This document shows positions 1 through 11,547 of a DNA stretch of 62,000 nucleotides, in pieces (positions within the stretch are counted from its first letter, which is position 1; each line of letters begins with the position of its first letter). The DNA is from Phoronis australis (taxonomy: Eukaryota; Phoronida; Phoronidae). The notes beneath the pieces were generated by a model. It saw only the letters and a program-made list of their open reading frames with translations. It was not told where the DNA came from and did no database searches. Location of the stretch: assembly GCA_002633005.1 (NCBI GenBank), contig NMRA01000073.1, positions 405,791 to 467,790 on the forward strand, read 5' to 3'. A program made the position numbers and the translations under genes.

Positions 1-865
1 ACCACGTGTTCTCATTCAAAATGCAGGTCAATATCTCGCTAAGTCTTGAATTATAGCAAGGTCCTCGTGTTACTGCTCTTATTCTAGATGCGTCTTCAGT
101 CTCTACGTAAACAAAAGCAGCGCCATCTATCATTTAGAACCACGCATGCCAGTTGATTTACGTTACATATTGTTTGTAATAAGCGATAATCATCAATGCC
201 GTTTTCAGAGAATGGTAATTAATAATGCTGTCTGCCTTTTCTCCAAAATACAAGGTTTATATGTCGCGTTTCACAAGCTAATTATATGTTCCAAGAGCCC
301 CATATTGGTAGCAGAGGCAACTGAGAACATGCAAAAGGACGAAATGCAGTTCGTGTAATGCTTCGTACGCAAAAACTACATTAGAGGCAAGATTTTTTAT
401 TTGAGATTATAAACAGGTTAGGAATGACTAAACAAATTATTATAAAGTCAATTTCAGGAAAGGTGCGTTATGGCTTCTACAGAGTGCCAAATTTGGCCGA
501 AAATGGCTCCAGTGAAAACCTGAAAAATAGCCGTTTTTGCCTCACAAATTCAAAATGTATAAATTTAAAAATGGATTTTAAAAATTACGCCATTAAATTT
601 TTCAGCCACTGCGCTTTCAATTCGTATTATTCATTTGTTTTGACCTTACCACACATGCTTGTAAAATGCATTCAAACATGCCTACTTCGACGCCCAATTT
701 TGTTGCAAAACGGGGGTACGGGTCATAAAAAGAAAAATAATGAATGATAATTCTTAAAAAGTGAGTTTTTTCTACATCTCAACAAACCAAACTCATGTGC
801 TAAGTTTAAAAAAAATCGGTGATTTTGGGTATAGACTCCACCTGTTGGTTTTTATATGGAGTCAC
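1..865. other. No gene recognised
   Basis: Short open frames here lack any recognisable domain, splice context or conserved motif. The sequence is AT-rich and looks like decayed intergenic DNA. The right edge runs into the first copy of the dispersed repeat described next. Confidence 0.6.
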
Positions 866-1565
866 TCTTAACAACGCAAAATTAATGTCACTAAAAACTA
901 CAGTCTTCCTTGAATAAACTAAATTATTCAACGTGTTGGAAAAAAATGGCGTTCAACAGTTACAGTATTCTGCAGCTAAATTTGGAGCTATCTTTAGCGA
1001 CCGCTTTCGGCGCCATGAAATATTGTGTCATCTATTGGCCAGTTTCTTTTTTCGCCGATTCTTCAATCAACTGTTGCTCTTTCACGAGGTTGCGTATACG
1101 TCACAACAAATTATCGGAACTGGTTTCACTTCATTATAAGTTTTTAGAATTTTGATACCGAAAAGCCGAATTTCAGAAGAAATTTTGCTGCTGCCAAGCT
1201 ATCACCATCTCCAGAAAGATGTCGCAAAAATTTAGGAAATTGCGCGTGCGCGTGACACGAGCGTACTGTTTTCAAAACGACGACGTACTTTTCAATGTTA
1301 GAAAAGACGCAGAGTTACGCAAGAAAATGACGTTTATTGCCTTGTTTTTCACTTAAACGGCTGCAACGGGAAAGGTGAGAGTAGGTTGATTCCCACATTT
1401 TTCATGCACCCCGTCCCGTCTTTAACTCTACATGTTGAAACAGATTTGACGGCTTGTTGACGAGCAGAACTACTCTTGCTGCGTGCAATTTCGGATTCTA
1501 CGGAAAAAATACACACAGCTGTATTTTGACGATAGTCTTTATACAGCTAGCTGGATGGCTATTAC
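866..1565 (+). repeat. Dispersed repeat, copy A
   Basis: This is the first of four copies in the window of an unnamed repeat. It shares with copies B, C and D a block containing ATGAAATATTG, then CACGTCACAACAAATTAT-like sequence, TTTCACTTCATTATAA, a GACACGAGC(A/G)TACTGTTTT block and GTAACGGGCAAGGTGAG-like sequence. The end carries a short palindromic terminus with CAGCTGTATTTTGACGATAG next to GCTAGCTGG. The short ORFs in it are not conserved between copies, so it looks non-coding and non-autonomous. The transposon class is unknown. Boundaries are approximate. Confidence 0.7.
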
Positions 1566-2262
1566 TTGTGTAATCTTGGCTCAAAGGTGTATAATAAACG
1601 TACAGCTTTGCGCAGATGTGGGTAAAAAACTGACTAGACAAAATCTGGCACAACATAAATGTCATTAAAAACTTCACTGTTCCTTTCACAAACTAAATTA
1701 TTTACCACTGTCGGAAAAAGTTGGCGTTCAACCGTGATTGTGCTTCTAAAATCGCGATCCGATTTTTTGCGTCGGCTTTCGGAGTCATAAAATATTGCGT
1801 CACCTATTGGACAGTTTTTTCGGCAATCAATCAATTGTAGTTGTTCTTTCGCGAGGTTGCGTACACGTCACAACAAATTATACGAATTGGTTTCACTTCA
1901 TTATAATTATTAATAAATTTGATACCAGCAAACCGAATTTCAGAGCAAATTTTGCTGCTGCGAAGCTGTCATCATCTCCCGTGAGATGTCGCAAAAATAG
2001 GAAATTGCGCGAGCACGTGTCACGAGCATACTGTTTTGAAAAGAATTACGTTTATTAGATTGTTTTCATTTAAACTGCAGTAACGGGCAAGGTGAGTCTC
2101 GGTTGGCTAGCGGATCTTGCATGCACCCCGTCGGTGTTTATCTACGACGAGGTGACGAGCAGAAGTACCCGGGATGTGCGCATTTTCGAGGTCGGAGCTC
2201 AACGTACTAGCCAGCCAGCTAGCTGTATGAAGACTATCGTCAAAATGCAGCTAGGTACCACC
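1566..2262 (+). repeat. Dispersed repeat, copy B (tandem to A)
   Basis: A second copy lies head to tail directly after copy A. It starts near a GTACAGCTTTGCGC terminus that also occurs in copies C and D. It ends near AGCCAGCCAGCTAGCTGTAT, followed by the ATGAAGACTATCGTCAAAAT stretch. The tandem layout suggests either recombination between termini or an element that normally exists as arrays. Confidence 0.7.
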
Positions 2263-3360
2263 ACAGGCGCTTGAATTTATCTGTTCCTAGATCACGACAG
2301 ACGTCACTCACTACTGAGAAAACATAAAAGTTGGACACTCAAAATCTGTTTGCTCAAAATTTTCTACACAAATGTGCTTGGTACCTGCATCGAACAGATA
2401 TTTGAATAGCTTCTTTCACTTGATCACTTCAAATTGCCTTCGAGTGCTGATTTGACAACAAAAATGACGAATAAGGGCCAAAATCACAAATTCAAGGACC
2501 TTATTTCGTGACGTAAGACATTCAGGGCAGACGACTTTCGAGCATCCGGGTTTTTGTCGGACGCTCCCGAAGCAATTACGAAGCTCTGTTTTCGCGAGCC
2601 CACGAATGTTATTGAAGTGCCCGGCCTCCACATAATTTAGCATCAAATTGAATGTAGTTACACTCTGGTTATGAAAAAAACGTTGTTTATAATTGAATCT
2701 CTAGGATTGCTAGCTACTACGCTGGCCTACACTGCAAAATCCGACAATTGCCGATAGGTGATTTACCGCGACGTGCGGTAACATCGGAAATCTCCGCCAA
2801 CATCCGGGCTGTCGTTGAGCTTCAACAAAGGAGAGCACATAATGTCAAGATCAAACACAAGATACGCCCGTTGTTGCACGTGAATTCTAGGTTAAGTGAT
2901 AAAATGAGCTATACGGAGAAACACATTACACAGAAATGAAATGATTTTTTAGTAACCTCAATCATTTAAATTGGGGGAAAACTTCTTGACTTTTTTATAG
3001 GAGTTGGTTGCTCAAACTCGAAATTTTATCTTCGACAGTCGTACAAGTTAAAGCACAACTGGGATCCGCCATGTTAACTATTTTGGGTCCTTGAATTCAG
3101 AGTTTTGAAATTGTTTTGACAATGTCGTCGCTAATTCACAACGCAAAGGGATAATTTAATAGGATCAAGGAAAGATTAGGCTTCCGGAAGGTTTGAGCAA
3201 TACCAGTTTGAGGGAGGTGCACGCATATTTTATTTGGGTTTGGGACAGTTGGAGTTGGGAGCCTCGACTCGTCAAAGTTTTAAAGTGTCCAACCTTTATG
3301 GTTCTTGTGAATGGTTATGAGTCACCGGGAAATTAGAGCGTCTGTGGGTACCACTGTGTA
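2263..3360. other. No gene recognised
   Basis: Unique-looking AT-rich sequence between repeat copies B and C. Open frames of 60-76 codons here show no known motif. Nothing can be supported as a gene. Confidence 0.55.
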
Positions 3361-4590
3361 GTGTATCCAGCCAGCTAGCTGTATGAAGACTGTTGCCAAA
3401 ATACAGCTGGGTACCACTGTGTGTATTTCTTCCGTAGACCCCGAAATTGCACACAGCCAGGGTAGTTCTGCTCGTCACCTCGTCGTGAAACTTGTATCAA
3501 CATCTATTCACGAAAACAACAACGGTTTTAAAACTTGACATGTTTCGGTGTCATTTATTAAACACCATCCTCAGAAGTCATAATACAGTGGCCACCCAGC
3601 CAGGCCCAGCAACAAGCAATGAAGCACAGACAGCCAGGGAGCGACAATGAACCAGACCAACAATGACAACCCGCGGTGCGCCAGCTGCCGACCGAGACTG
3701 GGTTTGCACCAACTGATATGTAAAGCCTCACGAATTGTTGCTGGGCCTGGCTGGGTGGCCACTGTATTATGACTTCTGAGGATGGTGTTTAATAAATGAC
3801 ACCGAAAGATGTCAAGTTTTAAAACCGTTGTTGTTTTCGTGAACATATGCTGTTACTTGCTATCATGAATATCAACATCTAACGCTAAAGACCGGAAGGG
3901 TGCATGCAAAATCTGGGAATCACCTTGCCCGTTACAGCCGTTTAAGTTAAAAACAATGCAATAAAAGTCATTTTCTTGCATAACTTTCCGCCTTTTCTAA
4001 CAATGAAAAGTATGTCGTTGTTTCGAAAACAGTACGCTCGTGTCACGCGCACACCCCATTTCCTAATTTTTTGCGACATCTCTCGTGAGATGATGATAGC
4101 TTGGCAGCAGCAAAATTTTTTCTGAAATTCGGTTTTTTAGTATCAAAATTCTAATAACTTATAATGAAGTAAAACCAGTTACGATAATTTGTTGTGACGG
4201 GTGCGCAACCTCGTGAAAGAACAACAGTTGATTGAAGAATCGGTGAAAAAAGAAACTGGCCAATAGGTGACGCAATAGTTCATGGCGCCGAAAGTCGACG
4301 CAGAAAATTACTCAACAACTTTATCAGCAGAATAACGGTAGAGCGCCAATTTTTCCGAACCAGAAATTAATTTTGTTTACTTAAATAAGTGTGTAGTGCT
4401 TAATGACACTAATTTTGTGTCATAATTTATCTGGTCAGTGTTTTACCCCCATCGGCGCAAAGCTGTATATTTATTATCATGCTTTGCGCCAAGGTTAAGT
4501 TGTACCCAGTTGTATTTTGATGATAGCGTTCATACAGGAAGCTGGCTGGCTAATACTTGTGTTGAATTGTATTGTATCGTGTAGTACTGT
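3361..4590 (-). repeat. Dispersed repeat, copy C, inverted and split
   Basis: A minus-strand copy of the same repeat. It begins with CCAGCCAGCTAGCTGTATGA and runs to the hairpin-like terminus GGCGCAAAGC ... GCTTTGCGCC near 4455-4492, followed by part of another terminus to about 4560. The copy is interrupted at 3495-3881 by an insertion flanked by a 12-bp direct repeat. Its two halves rejoin cleanly if the insertion and one duplicate are removed, which proves that the insertion is younger. Confidence 0.7.
3507..3869 (-). mobile_element. Penelope-like retroelement 3' fragment, fold-back
   Basis: The segment has inverted arms of roughly 100 bp: 3507-3612 pairs with 3738-3843. It is flanked by the 12-bp direct repeat TATCAACATCTA at 3495-3506 and 3870-3881. 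On the minus strand it encodes REALHIS followed by CKPSLGRQ and a Leu-rich tail. This closely resembles the C-terminal end of GIY-YIG-endonuclease-bearing Penelope-like elements, where an (R/K)EA.HI....KPSLN motif is typical. Target duplications of this size and complex inverted or truncated copies are also usual for Penelope-like elements. No reverse transcriptase is present, so this is a dead 3' fragment. The family assignment is from remembered motifs and has not been checked by a search. Confidence 0.6.
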
Positions 4591-7439
4591 ACGGTGTAGC
4601 CAGCCAGCTATCTGTATAAAGACTAAAGTCAAAATAGATTTAGGAATCGCTTAACCAATACTCAGTCATCACGGTCCACTGGTTTTTTCACCACTTGGTG
4701 AAATGGATATAAACCCAAGGAAGGGAGGAACATATTTGTTCAGTGTGTTAGTACTAACCAAATTAAATTGCCTTGACAAGTTTAAAAAACCGTAAACGGT
4801 CTTGCCGGTTATATTTCGCCTCTTTCTGTTTTCCTGTAGCAACAACCGTCTGACCTCAATGACGTCCTGAAATTACCCGAACGCCAACCAATGAGCGCAA
4901 TGAACCTTTAGTTCACAAGCGCGTCGCTAGGTAAAAATTGAAACTGGCTGGGTGGCAAGCCAAAAAAGTCAAATTTTCGAGTGCTGTAGTTCTTTTGAAG
5001 AAATTGATTTGCGAGCTGATGTATTCGACGTATTATTTCTGCAGAAAAACCTGTCACGTGATCGCAATATCGACGTGTGCAGGTAAATGTTTGATGTGTA
5101 AAAATTCAAATACATGTCTGTGGGATTCCTTAACCAGCCACAAAACTATGTGTATTCGGGTGGAAAATGTATGCTTGTTTCTGAATGGTGGTCCAAACCC
5201 CAGTATAAATAGTAGCAAATGCAACGTATGTCCATGCAGTACCACAATTGCACAACGCCAGAAATTTGTAACATTCTTGATCGGCTAGGTGACGCTTAGC
5301 GCCATGTCCCTAACCAATCATAACAACGCATAGTAAGGTTAAAGGTCATGAAGCTTGGGCACTATTACTGGAGCCGAAGTCAGTATGCTCTGCAGAGCAA
5401 TATTAATCAAGTTGACAATAACAGCATTTGGAATGTCTGGGTCTACAGTATGACAGTGCTAGCTGGGTGATTGGGGTCACAGACACTATCAACATAACCA
5501 CAACAAATGTGAACTGAACGCCAGCCAGCCAGCCGCGTGTGCTTGCAATTGGCTTAAACGGGCTGCCAAAGCGCTTTTTATTAATTTTCTGATGTTTGTC
5601 AATACATATTTGTGTCCGGAATCCACTCCAATGTAACAGTTACTGAATTAAGACGAAGGACAACGTACCGTGGATCACAAAAAACGAAATAACATTTTGA
5701 AGATTACTAGTATATCAACTATATAGGCCTACTCACAGGCGAAACTTGCATAATGACTGTACAAAATCCGACTTCGAAAGTATTTCTGAACTCATACCGG
5801 ATGAGAAAATGAACAAATCAGTTTCTTACCGATTCTACGCTAATCTCTCATCTACAGAGTGCAAATTCCATTGCAAAGAGTCGACAGCCAGGCGATCGGC
5901 AACATTTCATCTCACTGACAGCACTGTACGCCGATCCATTTTCTGAACACAAGAGACGTGGAAAAATTTTCGAGAAACAACATGAAATTTGGATCAGCAA
6001 CCTCTGAGTACTCCTGGTAGTCACCTAGGCTATCGGCAAATCCGATGGCAAAATGAATTCAGCCACAAACTTGACTTCAAAATGAGCTATGCGCTCAAAT
6101 AGTGGCTTCCGGACGATCGTTAACATAGGCCTGAACGGGGTAACCTTCAAACTTCAAGAGACGTGGAAAAATTTTCACCACTGGCGCTGATATTTGGCGG
6201 TAACATGTCTTAACATACACTCTATGTGACAGGCTATCGGCAAATTGTGTAGTTATCTCCCCTTGCTTATAAATTCCTGATTTTTGCCTGCTCTTGTGTA
6301 TTTCTTATGGAGGGCTGCTGGCAAGATTTAGCGCATGCGCAGTAGTGCATGTTACAAATTTCTGGCGTTGAGGCTTGTAGATCAAAACGTTTCTACCATT
6401 AGGTATGTGGAGACATGGATTGACTTCTTGCATTGTCTTATTAACGTCGCACATCATGTAGGACTTTGGAGAAAAAGTCAATTGTGCTCTTTGGTCAGAT
6501 TCATTCAGTGTACTTCCGATACCCTCCGCCGTAAACGTAAGTATTCACAGCTGACGCAGCATACATTTACGCGAACGTCACAGGAAAATCGTGGGCGGTA
6601 GCGTATAAGCTTGTAGATTATTAGGCAAATTCTGCGAAGAATGAAACATTTCTTCGATATATTTTGAAAAATATGGCCCTTGTTACAAAACATAAGTTGA
6701 TTCATAAGGTGGATGAAATACTATTCACGCCTAAAATATTTAAGCACATTGAATAAATTACAGATTATTTAGTTAATACGGAGATACGCCGAGAGAGTTC
6801 CTTGATATAGATGAATTCTAAGATATCCTGTGCTCATTCTGTGTTATAAATGTGTGCTTGTACTGTGAGCTCGAGGTCTCTTAGTAAAGCCTTCAAGATG
6901 ATAAAGATTTGATAGTAACAACGGCTCAATTTAACACCATAAACCTTATCCAAAACCAGTGATAATTCCAGGAATGCGTCCCCATCATTGGCGCTTAAAC
7001 ACTTTCACTGAAGCATTGTCATTGCTTTAAGCGGCAATAAACTCACCACAGCTCACAAAAATGAACTTTCGACTTCCACAACATAACGTTATGAAATTGG
7101 TTTCAAGATGCTAGTTTATTATCATTTGAGACCCAGCTCACGGTATAACAGACTGCCAGTTCTTTTCAAACCCATACATCAGTTGAGACCATTTGTGAAT
7201 GTCTCTGCAAGTTAGCTTACTGGATGGAACACGGGCCGGTTTATAGAAACTTGAGCCTACCGGGTTGGACTTAATTATGCATCGCCGGCTCTCATGTTAA
7301 TTTGTTTTGAGTAATAGGTATTGCATTCGGATTTTAACACAACGACAATGGAGAGCAATGGATCAAACATTATATCGGTAACCAAGACTGCAATGTTAGT
7401 GACCAGATAAATTTGTGACTGAGCAGGACCATGTCAACT
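4591..7439. other. No gene recognised
   Basis: No conserved coding sequence is seen. The longest open frame, 4938-5288 (+), encodes a Cys-containing 116-residue peptide with no familiar motif and no splice or promoter context, so I do not call it. A 22-bp direct repeat CAAGAGACGTGG...TTTTC occurs at 5950-5971 and 6155-6176. Fragments of the dispersed-repeat terminus (AGCCAGCCAG) recur near 4601 and 5522. Confidence 0.5.
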
Positions 7440-7730
7440 TACCCAGATAGCATCACTACGTTGGGCCGACGTCGCCATTCGTTGGCTCGAGGTCGATTGG
7501 TCGCGGTCGGTTTTTTNTGTAGCGGCACTCTTCTTCAAGATGGTGGTCCCCGGTTGCAATTGTGCATTGCTGGGAAGCGACTGAGGAATTGGCCACGATT
7601 TCAGGTAGCTCTCAAACAAGCCAGATTTGCAAAAAAAAATAGTTAGTTGACAGTACCCAGATAGCATCACTACGTTGGGCCGACGTCGCCATTCGTTGGC
7701 TCGAGGTCGATTGGTCGCGGTCGGTTTTTT
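7440..7730 (+). repeat. Duplicated left terminus flanking a single N
   Basis: Bases 7440-7516 are repeated almost exactly at 7654-7730, including the terminal TACCCAGATAGCAT and the GGTCGGTTTTTT stretch. The first copy ends at a lone ambiguous base (N at 7517). The intervening 7518-7653 is unrelated. This may be a real nested terminus, or an assembly join between two alleles or copies. Confidence 0.7.
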
Positions 7731-7830
7731 GACGTTGGTCCGACGTTGGTCGGCGGTCTACGAGATGCGGCTTTTAGAAGCCTGTTTTGCACTTCCAAGT
7801 AAATTTGACGCTTGCGATATTATTTTTTTA

Positions 7831-8640
7831 TAGTCACAGTGTGTAAGTCAACCTATTTGTCCTACTTTGAGTATTGTTCAGTCTTGACGTCGGACCAACG
7901 TTGGCTCAGCGTCGAGCACGTTTGACGTTGGGCCGACGCGGGTGCGACGCGGTGCGAGAAATCATATGTGGTGCTGAGTCCGACGTCGGTACAACGTCGT
8001 GTCGTGTAAAAAGTATAGGTCCATTTAACTATAGCGTCAAATTGAAAAAGGAAAATTAAAAATACGTCTGTGATTCAGAAAAATATTTACTNTTTTTATA
8101 GTCACAGTGTGTAAGTCAACCTATTTGTCCTACTTTGAGTATTGTTCAGTCTTGACGTCGGACCAACGGTGGCTCAGCGTCGGGCACGTTTGACGTTGGG
8201 CCGACGCGGGTACGACGCGGTGCGAGAAATCATATGTGGTGCTGAGTCCGACGTCGGTCCAACGTCGTGTCGTGTAAAAAGTGTAGGTCCATTTAACTTT
8301 TGCGTCAAATTGAAAATGGAAAATTAAAAATACGTCTGTGATTCAGAAAAATATTTACTGCCGTGCATAAATCAGCCTATTTGTCCTTCTTTGAGTATTG
8401 TTCAGTCTTGACGTCGAACCAACGCTGGCTCAGCGTCGGGCACGTTTGACGTTGTGCCGACGCGGGTGCGACGCCGGGTGCGAGAAATCCGACTGGTTGC
8501 CTGTGCTGAGTGCGACGTCGGTCCAACGTCGGTCCGGCGTTGTCAAAGTGTGTAGGTCCATTTCAGAGTCAAATTGAAAAAGGAAAATTAAAAATCTGTC
8601 TATGATTCAGAAAAATATATACTGCCGTGGCAATATGTAA
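7831..8640 (+). repeat. Left subterminal tandem array, ~268-bp unit, three copies
   Basis: Three head-to-tail units share TAGTCACAGTGTGTAAGTCA (units 1 and 2), a GTCTTGACGTCG block starting at 7881, 8149 and 8405, and an end in GATTCAGAAAAATAT. The spacings are 268 and 256 bp. Each unit carries several CCAACG and CCGACG motifs in both orientations. A single N at 8092 sits at the junction of units 1 and 2. The short open frames in each unit are by-products of CpG-rich repeats, not genes. Confidence 0.85.
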
Positions 8641-8652
8641 ACATTTCATTCC

Positions 8653-8710
8653 AGCCGGAGCCCAGCGCCGGGCCCGCCGGGGGCGGCGCCGGGCCCCGCC
8701 CGCTGCCGGT
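8653..8710. promoter_or_regulatory. GC-rich patch, possible promoter of the transposon gene
   Basis: An abrupt run of about 58 bases is nearly all G and C. It contains GGGCGG and CCCGCC boxes and self-complementary GGCGCCGGGC/GCGCCGGGCC. It lies just inside the left subterminal array and upstream of a good 5' splice site (GTGAG|GTAAGTAG near 8979). It could be an Sp1-type promoter with a non-coding first exon. This is inference from composition and position only. Confidence 0.35.
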
Positions 8711-9300
8711 CTTTGTTCGCTCTACGCTCGTGAGTCGTTTTCGTCACATCAAATAATTGTAGTCATTAGTTAAACACTCTCTAATTTCCAAACAGTGTCA
8801 TTTTCCACAGAATTTGCCATCTTTCTCGGCACGCGGGAGTGGCCCGCTGAGGGCAGTAAGTTAACTTTTCTTCAACAGGTGTCGCTGACCAGCTAACCGG
8901 AAACTGAGTTCAAGCGCAAAACCGTTAAGCTGTTCACATTTTCAGTATCCATTTCATACATTTACGTCAGCCTGTGAGGTAAGTAGATATCTAGTTTATC
9001 CTCATAACTGTAAAACGTAGTTTCTTGTGCTTAATCAACAGCTGATTTGATGATTTAAGAATTAAATTTCTGTCCTGACCTGACTGATCAGATGAATCAA
9101 TTTTCAGTGTCAGGCAGTGTAGTGGCCAGCCAGATTGCTGTGGTCGAAAATATTGGTGATCATAGCAGTTTCATCCACGCCAAAAACATGTCTGCTACTT
9201 ATTGCTTGTCTGGTTCTCAAAATCAGGGACCACTAATTTCTAAATTCAATTATTCTACTGCCAGTACCCAGATTGTGTTGTGATTATGGTTATGCAGTGA

Positions 9301-9672
9301 GTAGGGAGGACAATCAAAAAGTAGGTCACGGTGCTCCATATCTGCCTCCATGTAAAACCCACGTCGGTAAATTACCCAATTTCAGACTTCAAAGTTAACT
9401 ATAAGACAATTTTGTGTTATAAATCGTTACCTTCTCAATGAGACGAATCTATTTATATGCAGCACATGTATATTCTCTTATTTTTTACGAAATTATGTAA
9501 AAAGGCAGATATTTTACGCATAATCGTCGCGTTTCAACGGCCATTTTCTCGTCAACCGTTCATCCAATTTTTCTGATTTTTGCACCATTTCATTTCTGAC
9601 ACCAAGGGCTTTTCAAAAATGTATGACTTATGGGTATTGTAAAAAAATGTAAAAAAATGTTGTCCTCCCTAC
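9301..9672. mobile_element. Nested MITE, TIR GTAGGGAGGACAA
   Basis: Perfect 13-bp inverted ends GTAGGGAGGACAA (9301-9313) and TTGTCCTCCCTAC (9660-9672) enclose 372 bp of AT-rich non-coding sequence. The flanks AGTGA (9296-9300) and AGCGA (9673-9677) could be an imperfect 5-bp target duplication. It sits inside the larger transposon, so it inserted later. Confidence 0.55.
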
Positions 9673-10718
9673 AGCGAGACTGTAAAGCCAAAATATCATA
9701 GCCATGGCCCATGCATGAGAGCTTGTTTTGATATCTTAGATCGTACCTCAGATATATCCCATGAAAATGAGAGTACTGAATAAGATATTATGTAGCTCTG
9801 GACGCTTACATAGATACGCCATAAATTTGGCAAGGTTTGCTATCTCGCCACTCCGTAGTCTACGTACGTGACAAGTGGGTTGTCAGATTGATTGTTGTGA
9901 ATGGCTACAGCTTGACTTTCGATTGGGATTAGAGTGACCCCGATTGAAAGGCATGTGTGTCACACACTGGTAAGATTGCACTACAAACATCAGTGGAATT
10001 TACTTGATTGAGTAAATTTAAACTTCAAAGCATGCGAAAACGGAAAAGAAGAAAGTTGCAATGAAGGTGTTAGCTCACAGATCTCGACTGGAGTTATATA
10101 ATTCATGTATATGTTCGAAAGCTCCTGTAAATACTGTGGGAAGTTATTGTAAGCATTGGAATGTGTATTGACCTGGTTCCAAAAATTCAAAATGTTGTAG
10201 TTTGGTTGAGAAATTACTAATCTCTCGTTACACTGCACTACAAACTTATTGCATAGGTTTTCAAACTTTTCACAAGTACCGGTAAGCCAAACTCATCATG
10301 ACAAAATTTAAACTCTGTGCAGTGACAAGTCAACACAGTTTGTGGAGTCTCTGTTATTGTTGCTGACTTTTTCTCATATCATCTCTGTTCAGACAAGTAA
10401 TAATACAACGTATGGACACAACATATCCAGAATCAGAGACTAGTTTTAATAAACAACTTCATTAAAATGAAATTAAAAGGCAAATTTGATTTTCATAACA
10501 CATTAAAACCGCAATCCTAAACAAATATATAGTTTATTTATCTTTTTCGATGACATTTATAAGCTTGTAACGCTTACAAGGGTGATACAGGATTTATCAA
10601 TATTGCATTCCCAGGCCAAGGAGAGCCATAGCAATTCGACTTGCTCGTGGAAGAACAATGAAAAGACGTGCTTATGACTATTTTAACATGTTATTGATTG
10701 GTACTCATTGTGTTTCAG

Positions 10719-11547
10719 AATGTATGCTGATGTGTATTTCACTGATGAGGGCAGTGTAGAAGTAGTTCCCAAGTGTTGGGTTTGTGCGAAGGGAGATGAT
10801 TGCAAACTGCCACCCTCAACTCTTGGAAAGCGAAGTAACTTTTAAAGGTGGCAGAACAGAAGAGATAGCCTGAGGTGGACTGGGTCTTGAACCATGCAGA
10901 AATTAAATATGCTACTGGTAAGTAAATTTCCTGCTCCTCAATAGTTTCCTCGTTGTTGTAAAATGTGAAAATGTTTCAACCTCTGTAATTATAGCTGTGA
11001 AAAAGTTGAACAATAAACTCTGTAATGCTTAGCTTCGTCAGTTGTACTTTTTAATGACGTCATTTTTTTAGTAATTACATATAATAGGACACTTTTGTTT
11101 GAAATTTAAAGATGCAAGTTAAAGGTGGCAGAAACTGAAGATCAATTGAAATGATGGCTGAAGTGCTGAGCTGAAGTATGCTGGCGACAGAGACGGTGAC
11201 AGAAGATAGGAGGCAACAAACAGGTAAACAACAATGTTATAGTTTTCAAAATTGATGAATTGGCAAATCTTTTAAACACCTAGTCTTTCTAGCATTGTGA
11301 ACAAAACTGATTTTTTCAACTTTTATAGTAATGTTCCTTAATATAGAGTTTAGCTTTTCATACAAGCTAAACCTAAAATTAAACGTTCTGAATATGAAAC
11401 CAAATACCTAAACATATGTTTTTCATGAATTTGCTTTGTAGTGAATTTAAAACTTACTTTCATGTATTTTTGCAATTTGCAGGGAAAGCTGTGCATGTTT
11501 CAGATTATGTCCAAGAACTTGGTAGTGACGATCAAGATACAGATTGA
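10719..11547 (+). pseudogene. Decayed spliced ORF inside the transposon
   Basis: A 3' splice site (GTGTTTCAG) precedes an ATG at 10720. The ORF encodes 41 residues containing YFTDEGSVEVVPKCW, then stops at 10843. Further on, another frame reads PEVDWVLNHAEIKYATG up to a good donor at 10918 (GTAAGT). A following exon from 11483, after TTTGCAG, continues in phase as GKAVHVSDYVQELGSDD and ends with TGA at 11545-11547. Proteins starting with a V.F.....VEVVP..W pattern followed by a W-x-V block are, as I recall, carried by transposon-related genes in fish and invertebrates. That recollection is untested here. The in-frame stop and the frame change mark it as non-functional. Confidence 0.45.

Noticed and set aside
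4938-5288. 116-codon + strand ORF
   Set aside because: Cys-rich but without a family motif, signal peptide, splice context or repeat homology; its length is not unusual for chance in this much sequence.
7874-8327. Two similar 61-codon ORFs
   Set aside because: They are the same stretch of two 268-bp repeat units, so similarity reflects DNA duplication and not protein conservation.
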